A DNA stretch of 64,000 bases from Yoonia sp. G8-12 (GTDB taxonomy: Bacteria > Pseudomonadota > Alphaproteobacteria > Rhodobacterales > Rhodobacteraceae), in assembly GCF_038443675.1 (NCBI RefSeq), contig NZ_CP151762.1, positions 3,348,001 through 3,412,000 on the forward strand. The letters run 5' to 3'. Positions 54,356 to 63,206 of the stretch are shown one piece after another. The position numbers and the translations under genes were made by a program. The first letter of the stretch is position 1; each line of letters starts with the position of its first letter. The notes beneath the pieces were generated by a model that did no database searches, had not been told where the DNA came from, and saw nothing but the letters and a program-made list of their open reading frames with translations.

Positions 54356-55792
54356 ATGGTTGTGCGCGGAGTACCGTTTCGGATTGCGAAAGATGCGTGG
54401 TGGTTGGATGATGAAGATCCGCCACGCGGGGCCCGGGCAGGACAGATATTTATTCCGGCTCTGCTCTTGGCGGATGTCCTGATATGGGGTCTACGGCCGG
54501 GAATTGGCGTCGCTCTATTGATGCTGCTGCTGGCTAGTGCGATTGCATTAACCGTGGCGCGCAGGCTCACGTGGCGCCGTGCGCTGAGGGCTTTTGCAGT
54601 CCTGATCGTTGCGGTTGCCCCTTTGGTGGAGGTTGTCCAGTTCGGGACAGTCACGGTTGCCTTGCTGGGTCTGAGTACCTTCGCAGTAATGGTCGTCGCG
54701 GAAGACTTGCACAGCGCGGCGCTTTGGCGTGCCGTCGCACGTCTGCCCGGTTACGGGGCGGTTCAGACGATCCGAGACGCATTTGCCATGCGCGTACCTG
54801 TCCCATCAAAAGGCGGCCTGCGCGGTGCGCTTTTTGATTGGGCCTTGCCCGTCGCTGTCGGGGTTGTGTTTCTTTTTTTGTTTATTGCCGCGAACCCGTT
54901 ATTGGACAAATGGCTGTCGGCCTTTGCAACTATTGATCTTGGTTTCTTACCCCAATTCGAGCGGGTTGTTTTCTGGATGTTGATCGCTGTCTGGGTCTGG
55001 CCCCTGCTACGGCTGACCCTCATGATGCCCCGCCTGACCTGCGTTAACCCAACCCCTGCGCGCGCCCTGCGGTCGGAGTTTCTGACTGAACGATCCGTCA
55101 GTCGCGCTTTGGTTCTTTTCAACGTGATCTTTCTGATCCAGACGATTCTGGATATCGGTTATCTCTGGGGCGGTGTCGCCCTGCCAGAAGGCATGACCTA
55201 TGCCGCATACGCTCATCGTGGGGCCTATCCATTGATGGTGACGGCTTTGCTGGCGGGCATCTTCGCGTTGCTGGCACAGCCCTATTTGGGCGGTGGGGCA
55301 ACGGTACGGCGCTTGCTGTATCTTTGGATCGCACAAAACGTGGTGCTCGTTGTGTCCTCAATCCTGCGCCTCGAACTCTATGTCGATGTCTATGGGCTTA
55401 CGCGATTGCGTTTCGCTGCCTTCATCTGGATGGTCGTTGTCGCGCTTGGGCTGGTGTTGATCATCATGCAAACAGTCGGGCGGCGGCCGGTCGGCTGGTT
55501 TTTGCAGAGGGCTTTTGGACTGGGTTTCTTGGCGATTTATCTGTGCAATCTGGTCAATATTGACGGCTTGATTGCGCGCCATAACCTCTCTGATAACCAC
55601 GCATCTGACTATTATCTTTGTGGATTAAGCGAAGGTGCGGTCCCGGCAATTCTCAAACATGATCTGGAAACGGGAACCCAACTTTGCCCTCGCTATCGCC
55701 CGTATCTGTCGCAGCGCAATGATTGGCGCGAATGGGGCTACCGCAACGCCCGCCTGCACCGTAGTTTGACGAGTATGGAGATTGAGCAATGA
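54356..55792 (+). CDS. Polytopic membrane protein (DUF4173/DUF4153-like)
   Basis: A 478-residue protein with about ten membrane helices, for example IFIPALLLADVLIWGL, VALLMLLLASAIALTVA, VGVVFLFLFIAANPLL and FIWMVVVALGLVLIIM. The C-terminal soluble tail has HNLSDNHASDYYLCGLSE. The pattern fits DUF4173. GGAAGG precedes the ATG. Its stop overlaps the response regulator start, so it is the first gene of a three-gene operon with a two-component pair, which suggests a linked sensory or transport role. Confidence 0.82.
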   Translation: MVVRGVPFRIAKDAWWLDDEDPPRGARAGQIFIPALLLADVLIWGLRPGIGVALLMLLLASAIALTVARRLTWRRALRAFAVLIVAVAPLVEVVQFGTVTVALLGLSTFAVMVVAEDLHSAALWRAVARLPGYGAVQTIRDAFAMRVPVPSKGGLRGALFDWALPVAVGVVFLFLFIAANPLLDKWLSAFATIDLGFLPQFERVVFWMLIAVWVWPLLRLTLMMPRLTCVNPTPARALRSEFLTERSVSRALVLFNVIFLIQTILDIGYLWGGVALPEGMTYAAYAHRGAYPLMVTALLAGIFALLAQPYLGGGATVRRLLYLWIAQNVVLVVSSILRLELYVDVYGLTRLRFAAFIWMVVVALGLVLIIMQTVGRRPVGWFLQRAFGLGFLAIYLCNLVNIDGLIARHNLSDNHASDYYLCGLSEGAVPAILKHDLETGTQLCPRYRPYLSQRNDWREWGYRNARLHRSLTSMEIEQ

Positions 55793-56469
55793 TCTTGGTT
55801 GCTGACGATGATGCGCAAATTCGCGACGTGCTGCGGATTGGGTTGACCCAGGCAGGCTTTGGCGTGGCCGAGGCAAAGGACGGGCGCGTCGCATTGGAGA
55901 AAGCCGAGACCCTGCGCCCTGATCTGATCATCCTTGATATCGGGATGCCTGAAATGGACGGTTTGCAGGTGTGCCGCACATTGCGCAAAACATCGCAGGT
56001 CCCGATCCTGTTTCTGACCGCCCATGCGGATGAGATCGACCGCGTGGTCGGGTTGGAACTGGGGGCCGATGATTATGTCGCGAAGCCTTTTTCGCCCCGC
56101 GAATTGGTGGCGCGGGTGCGTGCGATCCTGAAACGCAGTCAAGGCGACGTTGTTGAACAGACCGTCCTGCGGCGGGGTATCCTGAGCGTCGATCCGGCGC
56201 GACATCTTTGCCACGTGAATGATGCAACCGTGACCTTGACCGCCCGTGAGATGGATTTGCTCGAGCGTCTCATTGCCCGCCCGGATCATGTGATGTCGCG
56301 CCCGCAACTGGTGGACGCGATTTACGGCACGAACGTCAATGTCAGCGACCGCACGATGGATAGCCACTTACGCAATCTGCGCAGCAAACTGGGTGATGCT
56401 GGCTGTACCGACGCCATTGAAACAGTGCATGGCGTGGGCATCAGGATGGGTGCATGCCGCAGCGCGTGA
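55789..56469 (+). CDS. OmpR-family response regulator
   Basis: A 226-residue response regulator. The receiver has Asp6-Asp8, the phosphoacceptor Asp50 (LIILDIGMPEMDG) and the switch lysine in DYVAKPFSPREL; the C-terminal winged helix has RPQLVDAIYGTNVNVSDRTM. It binds DNA after phosphorylation by the kinase encoded next. Its start overlaps the membrane-protein gene (ATGA), its end overlaps the kinase gene by 16 bases. Confidence 0.93.
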   Translation: MILVADDDAQIRDVLRIGLTQAGFGVAEAKDGRVALEKAETLRPDLIILDIGMPEMDGLQVCRTLRKTSQVPILFLTAHADEIDRVVGLELGADDYVAKPFSPRELVARVRAILKRSQGDVVEQTVLRRGILSVDPARHLCHVNDATVTLTAREMDLLERLIARPDHVMSRPQLVDAIYGTNVNVSDRTMDSHLRNLRSKLGDAGCTDAIETVHGVGIRMGACRSA

Positions 56470-57386
56470 TCCGCAAATGGCGGCCTCCTCTCGCTTTGGT
56501 GCTGGGCGGGACACTGGCGGCGGTTTTCTTTATGCCACTGATCGGGATCGGCTATTTTCGCGTTGCAGGCGGCGTTTTGAGGTGGGCTGAAACCTCATGG
56601 ATGATCGGGGTGATGGCGTTTGTCGCGACGCTGATCCTTGGTGCGCTGCTGTGGCGATTGGTCTTACGACCGGTGCGGGCGCTTACGGCATATGCGCGCA
56701 ATGAGGGCGCAACCGATGCGCCGACGCATTTCGGTACACCAGAGTTTTCGCAACTGGGGGAGGCCGTGCTTGAAATGACCTCTGCCCTGCGCGGGCGCGA
56801 GGCTATCTTGCGCAGCTATGCCGAACATGTAACCCACGAATTCAAGTCGCCGCTGACAGTTATTGCAGGCGCTGCCGAGCTGTTGGAAGACCCCGATTTG
56901 AGCGCGCAAGACCGCGCGCTACTGCTGCGCGGGATCCGCGATAACACCGCACGGATGGAAGCGCTGCTTGATGGGCAACGCGCGTTGGCGCGTGCGCGCG
57001 ACGTGATCGCACCGGGGGAATGCCGCCTTGTTGATGTATTGAAAGACATCGCGCAGGTGGTCGTTGTGACTGACGGGCTGGTGCCGTTGCCACGCGATGT
57101 GATGGATGTGGTTGCGACCCATTTGATTGGAAACGCCTTGTCCAGTGGGGCTACGACCATCAGTTTTGATCATCAAGGCGCGCATGTGCTGGTGCAGGAT
57201 GATGGCGCGGGAATCAGCGGAGGCAACCGCGACCGCATTTTTGATCCCTTCTTTACCACACGGCGCGACGCAGGCGGGACCGGTATGGGGCTGCCGATTG
57301 TGCGCCGTATGTTGGAGGCGCAAGGCGCCAGCATCCGGCTGCTTGATGCGCCGGGTGCGGTGTTTCAGATCAGCTTTGATCAGTAG
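56454..57386 (+). CDS. Sensor histidine kinase with almost no periplasmic domain
   Basis: A 310-residue kinase. Two membrane helices (about 12-36 and 48-70) leave only a very short external loop. The H-box is VTHEFKSPLTV with His128; the ATP domain has HLIGNALSSGA as N-box, VQDDGAGISGGNRDRIFDPF and GGTGMGLPIV. It partners the response regulator. Lacking a sensing domain, it may read its signal from the membrane protein of the operon. Confidence 0.9.
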   Translation: MPQRVIRKWRPPLALVLGGTLAAVFFMPLIGIGYFRVAGGVLRWAETSWMIGVMAFVATLILGALLWRLVLRPVRALTAYARNEGATDAPTHFGTPEFSQLGEAVLEMTSALRGREAILRSYAEHVTHEFKSPLTVIAGAAELLEDPDLSAQDRALLLRGIRDNTARMEALLDGQRALARARDVIAPGECRLVDVLKDIAQVVVVTDGLVPLPRDVMDVVATHLIGNALSSGATTISFDHQGAHVLVQDDGAGISGGNRDRIFDPFFTTRRDAGGTGMGLPIVRRMLEAQGASIRLLDAPGAVFQISFDQ

Positions 57387-57403
57387 TAAAGGGCCAAGTG
57401 CCC

Positions 57404-58369
57404 TTAGAAATCGACGATTGTTGCGATACCTTTTTCAACCGCCAAATCAACGATTGAGGATGCAACGGCCAAATCCTGCAAGCCCACGCCGGTGCCATCG
57501 AAAAGCGTGATTTCATCCGCGCTTGTGCGGCCCGGGTGGGTGCCGTTGATGACGGCGCCAAGCTCGTGCACATCGCTTTGTTCGATCAGACCGATCGCAA
57601 CGGCATGTTGCGCCTCACCGATACTGATGGATTGCGCGACCTCGTCGGTAAAGACGGTAGCACGGGCAAGCAGGCTGGCTTCGACCTCTTGCTTGCCTTT
57701 GGTATCGGTACCCATGCAGGCGATATGCGTGCCGAGGGAAATGTGATCGGCCATGATCGTGGGCGCAAACGTCGAGGTGATCGAGATCACAACATCGGCT
57801 TCGGCCAGACCCTCGAGCGGGACCGCCTCAAACGGCACACCTGCTTCGTTGGCGACCTTTTCGATATTGGGCAGCATCTCGGGGTGGTAGTTCCACCCGA
57901 TGACCTTCTCGAAATCACGCTGTTCGAGTGCTGCGCGCAGTTGGAAAGTGGCCTGATGGCCCGCGCCGACCATGCCCATGACCTTTGCGTCTTTGCGGGC
58001 CAGATGCTTGATCGAAACGGATGAGGCGGCGGCCGTGCGTAACGCCGTCAGAAGATTACCGCCCACCATAGCTTTGACCATGCCGGTATCAGGATCAAAC
58101 AGAAAAACCGTGGACTGGTGGTTGATATGCCCATGCTTTTCAAGGTTGTTCGGCCAATAGCCCCCCGCCTTCAGCCCAAGCGCCATGCCCGCTTTGTCGA
58201 AACCGCCCTTGAAGCCGTAAAGCGCATCTTCATAGCCAATCGCTTCGCGAATGACGGGGAAGTTGTAGGCGCTGCCCTTGGACATGGACGCGAATACTTT
58301 TTCAACAGCGTCGAACGCATCTGCGCGGGTCAGCAGGCCTGCGATTTCTTTTTCGGGAACGATAATCAT
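57404..58369 (-). CDS. bhcD: Iminosuccinate reductase (ornithine cyclodeaminase family)
   Basis: A 321-residue member of the ornithine cyclodeaminase/mu-crystallin family. VMGMVGAGHQATFQLRAALE is the NAD(P)-binding motif, and GGNLLTALRTAAASSVSIKH is family typical. Next to bhcA, bhcB and bhcC it fits BhcD, which reduces iminosuccinate to aspartate and closes the beta-hydroxyaspartate cycle. It is the last gene of the minus-strand operon, separated from bhcC by 82 bases. Confidence 0.9.
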   Translation of the reverse strand: MIIVPEKEIAGLLTRADAFDAVEKVFASMSKGSAYNFPVIREAIGYEDALYGFKGGFDKAGMALGLKAGGYWPNNLEKHGHINHQSTVFLFDPDTGMVKAMVGGNLLTALRTAAASSVSIKHLARKDAKVMGMVGAGHQATFQLRAALEQRDFEKVIGWNYHPEMLPNIEKVANEAGVPFEAVPLEGLAEADVVISITSTFAPTIMADHISLGTHIACMGTDTKGKQEVEASLLARATVFTDEVAQSISIGEAQHAVAIGLIEQSDVHELGAVINGTHPGRTSADEITLFDGTGVGLQDLAVASSIVDLAVEKGIATIVDF

Positions 58370-58451
58370 GGATGTTCTTTCTTTTGCGGCCGCTCATCCA
58401 GCCCTTGCGGGCTGTCTTCGCGATGAGCGACCGTTAGGGAGGGAAGAGTGC

Positions 58452-59615
58452 TTAGTAGGCTTTGCCACGCGCGGACACGGGCCACAGCGTTTCAACCTTG
58501 CCGTTCCGGACACCGACGTACCAATCATGCACGTTGCAGGTCGGGTCACAGTGGCCCGGGACCAGCTTGAGCTTGTCATTGACCTTCAGCACACCGTCAG
58601 GGTCGGCAACCACGCCATGCTCGTCCGAACATTTCACATATTGCACGTCAGTCCGGCCATAGATCGTTGGCAGGCCACTATCGACCGATTGCGCCTTCAA
58701 CCCGGCGTCCACAATCGCTTTATCGGCCTTTGCGTGGCTCATGACCGAGGTCAGGATAAACAGCGCGTTTTCCCATTCACCTTGATCGATGCGCTTGCCG
58801 TCCTTGTCCAGAATACGGCCATAGTCCGCGTCCATGAAGGCGTAGGAGCCGCACTGCAATTCATTGAACACGCCTGATGCGCTCTCAAAATAGTAGGATC
58901 CTGTGCCACCGCCGCCGACGATGTCGCTTTCGATCCCTTCGGCCTTCAGCATCTCGAGCGTTTGAGCGACTTGATCAATCGCGATCTGGGTCTTGGACTG
59001 GCGCTCTTCGTATGAATCGAGGTGCTGCATGGCGCCCTGATAGGCCTGAATGCCTGCGTACTTCAGGCCCGGTGCTGCGTCGATTGCCTTGGCAAGATCA
59101 ACGACAGGCTGACCATACTGCACACCACAACGGCCTGCGCCTACGTCGATCTCGACCAGACATTCGATCTGCGTGCCATGCTTCATCGCCGCAGCAGAGA
59201 GGTCGGCCACGTTGTCGATGTCATCGACGCAGCAAATGGCGCGCGCACCCAGCTTTGGCAGACGGGCCAAGCGGTCGATCTTTTCGGGTTGGCGTACTTG
59301 GTTAGAGACCAGCACATCCTTGATGCCGCCACGGGCGAAAACTTCGGCCTCAGAGACTTTCTGACAGCACACGCCGACAGACCCGCCAAGGCTTTCTTGC
59401 AGCAGTGCCACATCAACGGATTTGTGCATTTTGCCGTGCACGCGGTGGCGCATCCCGTGTGACTTTGCAAAGTCGCCCATCTTTTTGATGTTGCGCTCCA
59501 GCGCGTCCAGATCAAGCACAAGGCAAGGTGTCTGGATGTCAGCCTCATCCATACCGGGCAGGGCAGGGACGTCGTAGCCGACTTCGAGGTTCTTGAGGTT
59601 GCTCATATCGTTCAT
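58452..59615 (-). CDS. bhcC: 3-Hydroxy-D-aspartate aldolase
   Basis: A 387-residue fold-type III PLP enzyme of the D-threonine aldolase/DSD1 family. DIQTPCLVLDLDALERNIK is the start of the barrel, the PLP lysine is in RVHGKMHKSVDVALLQ, and GGGGTGSYYFESASGVFNEL binds phosphate. BhcC joins glyoxylate and glycine to give beta-hydroxyaspartate. The operon context supports this function over D-threonine aldolase. SD-like AGGGAGAAGATCC precedes the ATG. Confidence 0.92.
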   Translation of the reverse strand: MNDMSNLKNLEVGYDVPALPGMDEADIQTPCLVLDLDALERNIKKMGDFAKSHGMRHRVHGKMHKSVDVALLQESLGGSVGVCCQKVSEAEVFARGGIKDVLVSNQVRQPEKIDRLARLPKLGARAICCVDDIDNVADLSAAAMKHGTQIECLVEIDVGAGRCGVQYGQPVVDLAKAIDAAPGLKYAGIQAYQGAMQHLDSYEERQSKTQIAIDQVAQTLEMLKAEGIESDIVGGGGTGSYYFESASGVFNELQCGSYAFMDADYGRILDKDGKRIDQGEWENALFILTSVMSHAKADKAIVDAGLKAQSVDSGLPTIYGRTDVQYVKCSDEHGVVADPDGVLKVNDKLKLVPGHCDPTCNVHDWYVGVRNGKVETLWPVSARGKAY

Positions 59616-59628
59616 GGATCTTCTCCCT

Positions 59629-60600
59629 TTAGCCTTGCATCCAAGGTAATTTGTCTAGGTCAACGTTGCCGCCAGTGACAATCACGCCAACGCGTTTGCC
59701 AGCGAATTTCTCTTTGTTCTTGAGGATCGTGGCAAGCGGGACGGCACAGCTGGCCTCCATCACGATCCGCAGGTGTTTCCACGTGATCTTCATCGCGTCG
59801 ATGATCTCTTCCTCGGACGCCGTGTAGATATCGGTCACGTAGTTTGACACGAAATGCCATGTGCGCTCTTTCAGCGGCACTAATAGGCCATCGGCGATGG
59901 TTTGCGGCGCATCATCAGCAATGATGTGACCGGCCTTGAAGCTGCGATAGGCATCATCGGCCTGCTCAGGCTCGGATGCGATGATCTGCACCTCGGGCGC
60001 GAGGGTTGACAGCGTCAGGCATGTGCCGGAAATCATGCCGCCACCACCGATGGGGGCGACCATCATCTCCAACCCGTCGACCTGCTCCATGAATTCCTTG
60101 GAACATGTCCCTTGACCGGCGATCACGCGCGGGTCGTTATACGGGTGGACGAAATCGCCGCCCGTTTCGGCCTGAACACGCGCGAAGGTTTCTTCGCGTG
60201 ATGTTGTCGAAGGTTCGCATTCGGTAATGACACCACCATAGCGGCGCACGGTGTCTTTCTTGGCCTGTGGTGCCGTGCGTGGCATCACGACATTGCACGG
60301 GATACCGCGACGCATGGCGGCATAGCTGAGGCAGGACGCGTGGTTGCCGGACGAGTGTGTCGCCACGCCCTTCTTGGCTTGCTCTTCAGTCAGCCCAAAT
60401 ACAGCATTTGCCGCACCGCGCACCTTGAAAGCGCCGGGTTCCTGAAAGTTCTCGCACTTGAAGAACAGCTGCGCGCCGGTCAGCTCATTAAGGTAGTCCG
60501 ATGTGCGGATCGGCGTACGGTTGATATGCGGTTTGATGCGCTCGTGCGCGTCCAGCATGTCCTGATAGGTCGGGATATACATGTCGCCGTGGTCCTTCAT
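59629..60600 (-). CDS. bhcB: Beta-hydroxyaspartate dehydratase
   Basis: A 323-residue threonine dehydratase-like PLP enzyme. The PLP lysine is in EPGAFKVRGAANAVFG, and VAPIGGGGMISG binds the phosphate. BhcB removes water from beta-hydroxyaspartate to give iminosuccinate. There is no regulatory ACT domain. Its start overlaps the bhcA stop (one base), showing tight coupling. Confidence 0.92.
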   Translation of the reverse strand: MKDHGDMYIPTYQDMLDAHERIKPHINRTPIRTSDYLNELTGAQLFFKCENFQEPGAFKVRGAANAVFGLTEEQAKKGVATHSSGNHASCLSYAAMRRGIPCNVVMPRTAPQAKKDTVRRYGGVITECEPSTTSREETFARVQAETGGDFVHPYNDPRVIAGQGTCSKEFMEQVDGLEMMVAPIGGGGMISGTCLTLSTLAPEVQIIASEPEQADDAYRSFKAGHIIADDAPQTIADGLLVPLKERTWHFVSNYVTDIYTASEEEIIDAMKITWKHLRIVMEASCAVPLATILKNKEKFAGKRVGVIVTGGNVDLDKLPWMQG

Positions 60601-61790
60601 TATGCTGCATCCCTCATTTTCAGGCCGGTTGTGCCGCGATAGTATTCTTGCGCAGCCGCCACACCAGAACCAAGTCTGATATCAAGGCCAAGGTCCACCA
60701 TGCACATCTCGGCCGTGGCGATTCCAGAGAGGGCCATAACATCTGTCATGCTGCCCAAGTGGCCGATGCGGAACACTTTGCCAGCGACTTCACCAAGGCC
60801 CACGCCAAAGGCCACGCCATATTTTTCGGCGGCATGGGTCACGATATCTGTCGCGTTGAACCCGTCCGGTGTTTTGATCGCACTCACAGTGTCCGAATAA
60901 AGGTCAGGCGACGCGGCGCAGAGTTCCAGCCCCCAAGCATCCACCGCGGCCCGCACACCAGATGCAATGCGTGTATGACGGGCAAAGACGTTCTCCAGCC
61001 CTTCTTTCAGCAGTGTTTCGGTCGCCAGAAGCAAACCGTTCATCAGGCCAACCGCAGGCGTGTAAGGATAGGCGTTTGCGGCATACCCTTTGGTCATATC
61101 GGCAATATCAAAGAAGGTGCGCGGCAGCTTGGCTGTCTTGCTGGCTGCCAGTGCCTGTTGGCTAAAGCCAACGATGGCCAAACCCGCAGGCAACATGAAC
61201 CCTTTCTGTGAACCCGTCACAGCAACATCAACGCCCCATTCGTCAAAGCGGAAGTCCATGGACCCGATCGAACTGACCCCATCTACAAACAGCAAGGCAG
61301 GGTGATTGGCCGCGTCCAGCGCTTTGCGCACCGCGGCAATGTCTGATTTTACGCCGGTCGCCGTTTCGTTGTGCGTTGCCAGCACTACTTTGATCTTATG
61401 CTCTTTGTCGGCCTGCAGAATTTCGGCATAGCGGTCCGCCGGAATACCGTGGCCCCAAGGGGTCTCGACAATGTTCATCTCCAACCCGTGACGCTGGCAC
61501 ATATCAATCCAGCGGTGGCTGAACATCCCGTTGCGTGCCGCCAGCACGGTGTCGCCAGCGGAAAGGGTATTTGTGAGCGCAGTTTCCCAACCGCCAGTGC
61601 CGGTGGAAGGAAAGATAAAGATCTCAGCCGTTTCAGACTTCAGGATTTGCTGAACGCCCGCACGTGCGGGGTGCAGGATTTGCCCGAAAAGCGGTGAGCG
61701 GTGGTCGATTGTCGGCATGTCACAGGCTTTGCGAATAGCTTCGGGCATATTCGTCGGGCCGGGTATAAATACAGGGTTCTGAAAGCTCAT
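60600..61790 (-). CDS. bhcA: Aspartate-glyoxylate aminotransferase
   Basis: A 396-residue class V aminotransferase. PSTGTGGWETALTNTLSAGD and VDGVSSIGSMDFRFDEWGVD are family regions; the PLP lysine is in VTGSQKGFMLPAGLAIVGF. BhcA converts glyoxylate and aspartate into glycine and oxaloacetate, the first step and net output of the cycle. GGAGG lies before two ATGs at 61793 and 61790; I took the second, MSFQNPVFIPGPTN. First gene of the operon. Confidence 0.93.
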   Translation of the reverse strand: MSFQNPVFIPGPTNMPEAIRKACDMPTIDHRSPLFGQILHPARAGVQQILKSETAEIFIFPSTGTGGWETALTNTLSAGDTVLAARNGMFSHRWIDMCQRHGLEMNIVETPWGHGIPADRYAEILQADKEHKIKVVLATHNETATGVKSDIAAVRKALDAANHPALLFVDGVSSIGSMDFRFDEWGVDVAVTGSQKGFMLPAGLAIVGFSQQALAASKTAKLPRTFFDIADMTKGYAANAYPYTPAVGLMNGLLLATETLLKEGLENVFARHTRIASGVRAAVDAWGLELCAASPDLYSDTVSAIKTPDGFNATDIVTHAAEKYGVAFGVGLGEVAGKVFRIGHLGSMTDVMALSGIATAEMCMVDLGLDIRLGSGVAAAQEYYRGTTGLKMRDAA

Positions 61791-61860
61791 CATCCAATCC
61801 TCCATTGGGTTGAGAGTGTTTTGCCAGAGTGGGTTCTGTCTGCATATTTTTTTGAAATTG

Positions 61861-61949
61861 TTTTTCAGAAAGTGATTTTCTGGAAAACTTGTTTGTTGTC
61901 AGAGGTTTGTATTTTTCATAACGTGAAATATATTTTCAGATATGGAAAA
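61861..61949. promoter_or_regulatory. Candidate BhcR operators between bhcA and bhcR
   Basis: TTTTTCAGAAAG (61861-61872) faces TTTTCTGGAAAA (61876-61887): a near-perfect inverted repeat with 10 of 12 pairs. TTTCA (61914-61918) faces TGAAA (61924-61928), and TTTTC (61933-61937) faces GGAAAA (61944-61949), close to the bhcR start. The shared TTTTC-/GAAAA-type half sites fit binding by an IclR dimer. Divergent promoters of both genes must lie here. Confidence 0.55.
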
Positions 61950-61952
61950 ATT

Positions 61953-62780
61953 ATGGAAGCAGAGAGCAAACGTGGTCGCGGCCGCCCCAAAGCATGGGAT
62001 GACAAAGGCGCGCAGAACACCATCAAATCACTGGATCGCGCGCTAGAGGTCTTGGTGCAGTTGGGCAAGATGCAAGGCAGCACCCTGTCCGAGATTGCAG
62101 GTGTCTTGGGCCAGTCGCCCGCCACCGTCTACCGTGTGCTCACGACTTTCCAAGGGCGCGGATTTGCAGACTTCGACGAACAAAGCCAGATTTGGAGCAT
62201 CGGTCCAGCGGCCTTTCTCACCGGATCACAGTTTCTGCGCCGTACCTCGCTGGTTGAACGCGCCCGCCCCATCATGCGCGACCTTATGGAGGCGACGGGC
62301 GAAACCGCGAACCTCGGGATTGAACGTGATGGCAAGGTTCTTTTTCTGGGGCAGGTTGAGACACACGCCACGATCCGTGCGTTTTTTCCACCTGGCACGG
62401 CCTCTGCGATGCATTCCTCCGGGATTGGCAAGGCGCTGTTGTCGCGCATGGACGACAAACGCCAGCGTCAGGTGCTCGCGGCGAGTCAGCTTGAACAGTT
62501 CACGCCCTATACGCTGACCGATCCCGAAGCGATGATCGCTGATCTGCACGCAACCAAGGCGCGCGGCTATGCCTTTGATGGGGAAGAGCGCAATATTGGC
62601 ATGCGCTGTATCGCCGCCCCGGTCTATAATGTTTTTGGCGAGGCGGTTGCAGGTATTTCCGTTTCGGGTCCAACGGCACGGATCACCGATGACCGGATCG
62701 CAGATTTGGCCGAAGACGTTATGGATGCCGCCAAGCGCCTGACCCGCGCCATCGGGGGCAATGACAGACCGCCAGGTTAG
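61953..62780 (+). CDS. bhcR: IclR-family regulator of the beta-hydroxyaspartate cycle
   Basis: A 275-residue IclR regulator. A basic start (SKRGRGRPKAWDDKG) leads to the winged helix (LSEIAGVLGQSPATVYRVLT) and the ligand-binding domain (ATIRAFFPPGTASAMHSSGI, NIGMRCIAAPVYNVFGEAVA). It is divergent from bhcA, as BhcR in Paracoccus, where it responds to glyoxylate. The ATG at 61953 is preferred to earlier open codons, which fall in the A/T-rich operator region. Confidence 0.92.
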   Translation: MEAESKRGRGRPKAWDDKGAQNTIKSLDRALEVLVQLGKMQGSTLSEIAGVLGQSPATVYRVLTTFQGRGFADFDEQSQIWSIGPAAFLTGSQFLRRTSLVERARPIMRDLMEATGETANLGIERDGKVLFLGQVETHATIRAFFPPGTASAMHSSGIGKALLSRMDDKRQRQVLAASQLEQFTPYTLTDPEAMIADLHATKARGYAFDGEERNIGMRCIAAPVYNVFGEAVAGISVSGPTARITDDRIADLAEDVMDAAKRLTRAIGGNDRPPG

Positions 62781-63055
62781 CGTTTGCTGGGCCGGATGGC
62801 GCTGTCGCGATAGTTCGGATCGTCGCTGAACGGGTGGTCTTCTTCCGGCATGGCGTCTTGGGGCGTATCAGGGATATTGGGCCGCAACAGTTTTGCCCAA
62901 AGCTTGCGCGCAAAAAACTGGGCAATCACCACAAGCACCATGAACGCGGCTAAGGCTGCAAGGATCGAGCCTATACTGATCTCGACGCAGGCACCATCAG
63001 CGCCAAGTACGATTGCATGGAGGATGCTAACTGTTTCTGTGCAGTCGGTGAACAT
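62777..63055 (-). CDS. Small single-helix membrane protein of unknown function
   Basis: About 92 residues from the ATG at 63055 (MFTDCTETVSILHAIVLG). One membrane helix (ILAALAAFMVLVVIAQFFA) is followed by a basic then acidic cytosolic tail (NIPDTPQDAMPEEDHPFSDD). Starts at 63136 or 63154 are also open, adding an unremarkable stretch. The 3' end overlaps that of bhcR by four bases, convergently. No family recognised. Confidence 0.6.
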   Translation of the reverse strand: MFTDCTETVSILHAIVLGADGACVEISIGSILAALAAFMVLVVIAQFFARKLWAKLLRPNIPDTPQDAMPEEDHPFSDDPNYRDSAIRPSKR

Positions 63056-63206
63056 GTGATACCCCGTGGCAAGACTTGAGCAGGTTAGTCTGAGCGGATC
63101 AAAACGGCAAACACTGCCGGTTTTATTGTCAGCCATCGGAATTCTGCATGACATTTCATAGGCGGCTTCTTAGGGTTTTCTTTGAAATACCGGAACGGAG
63201 CCTACC

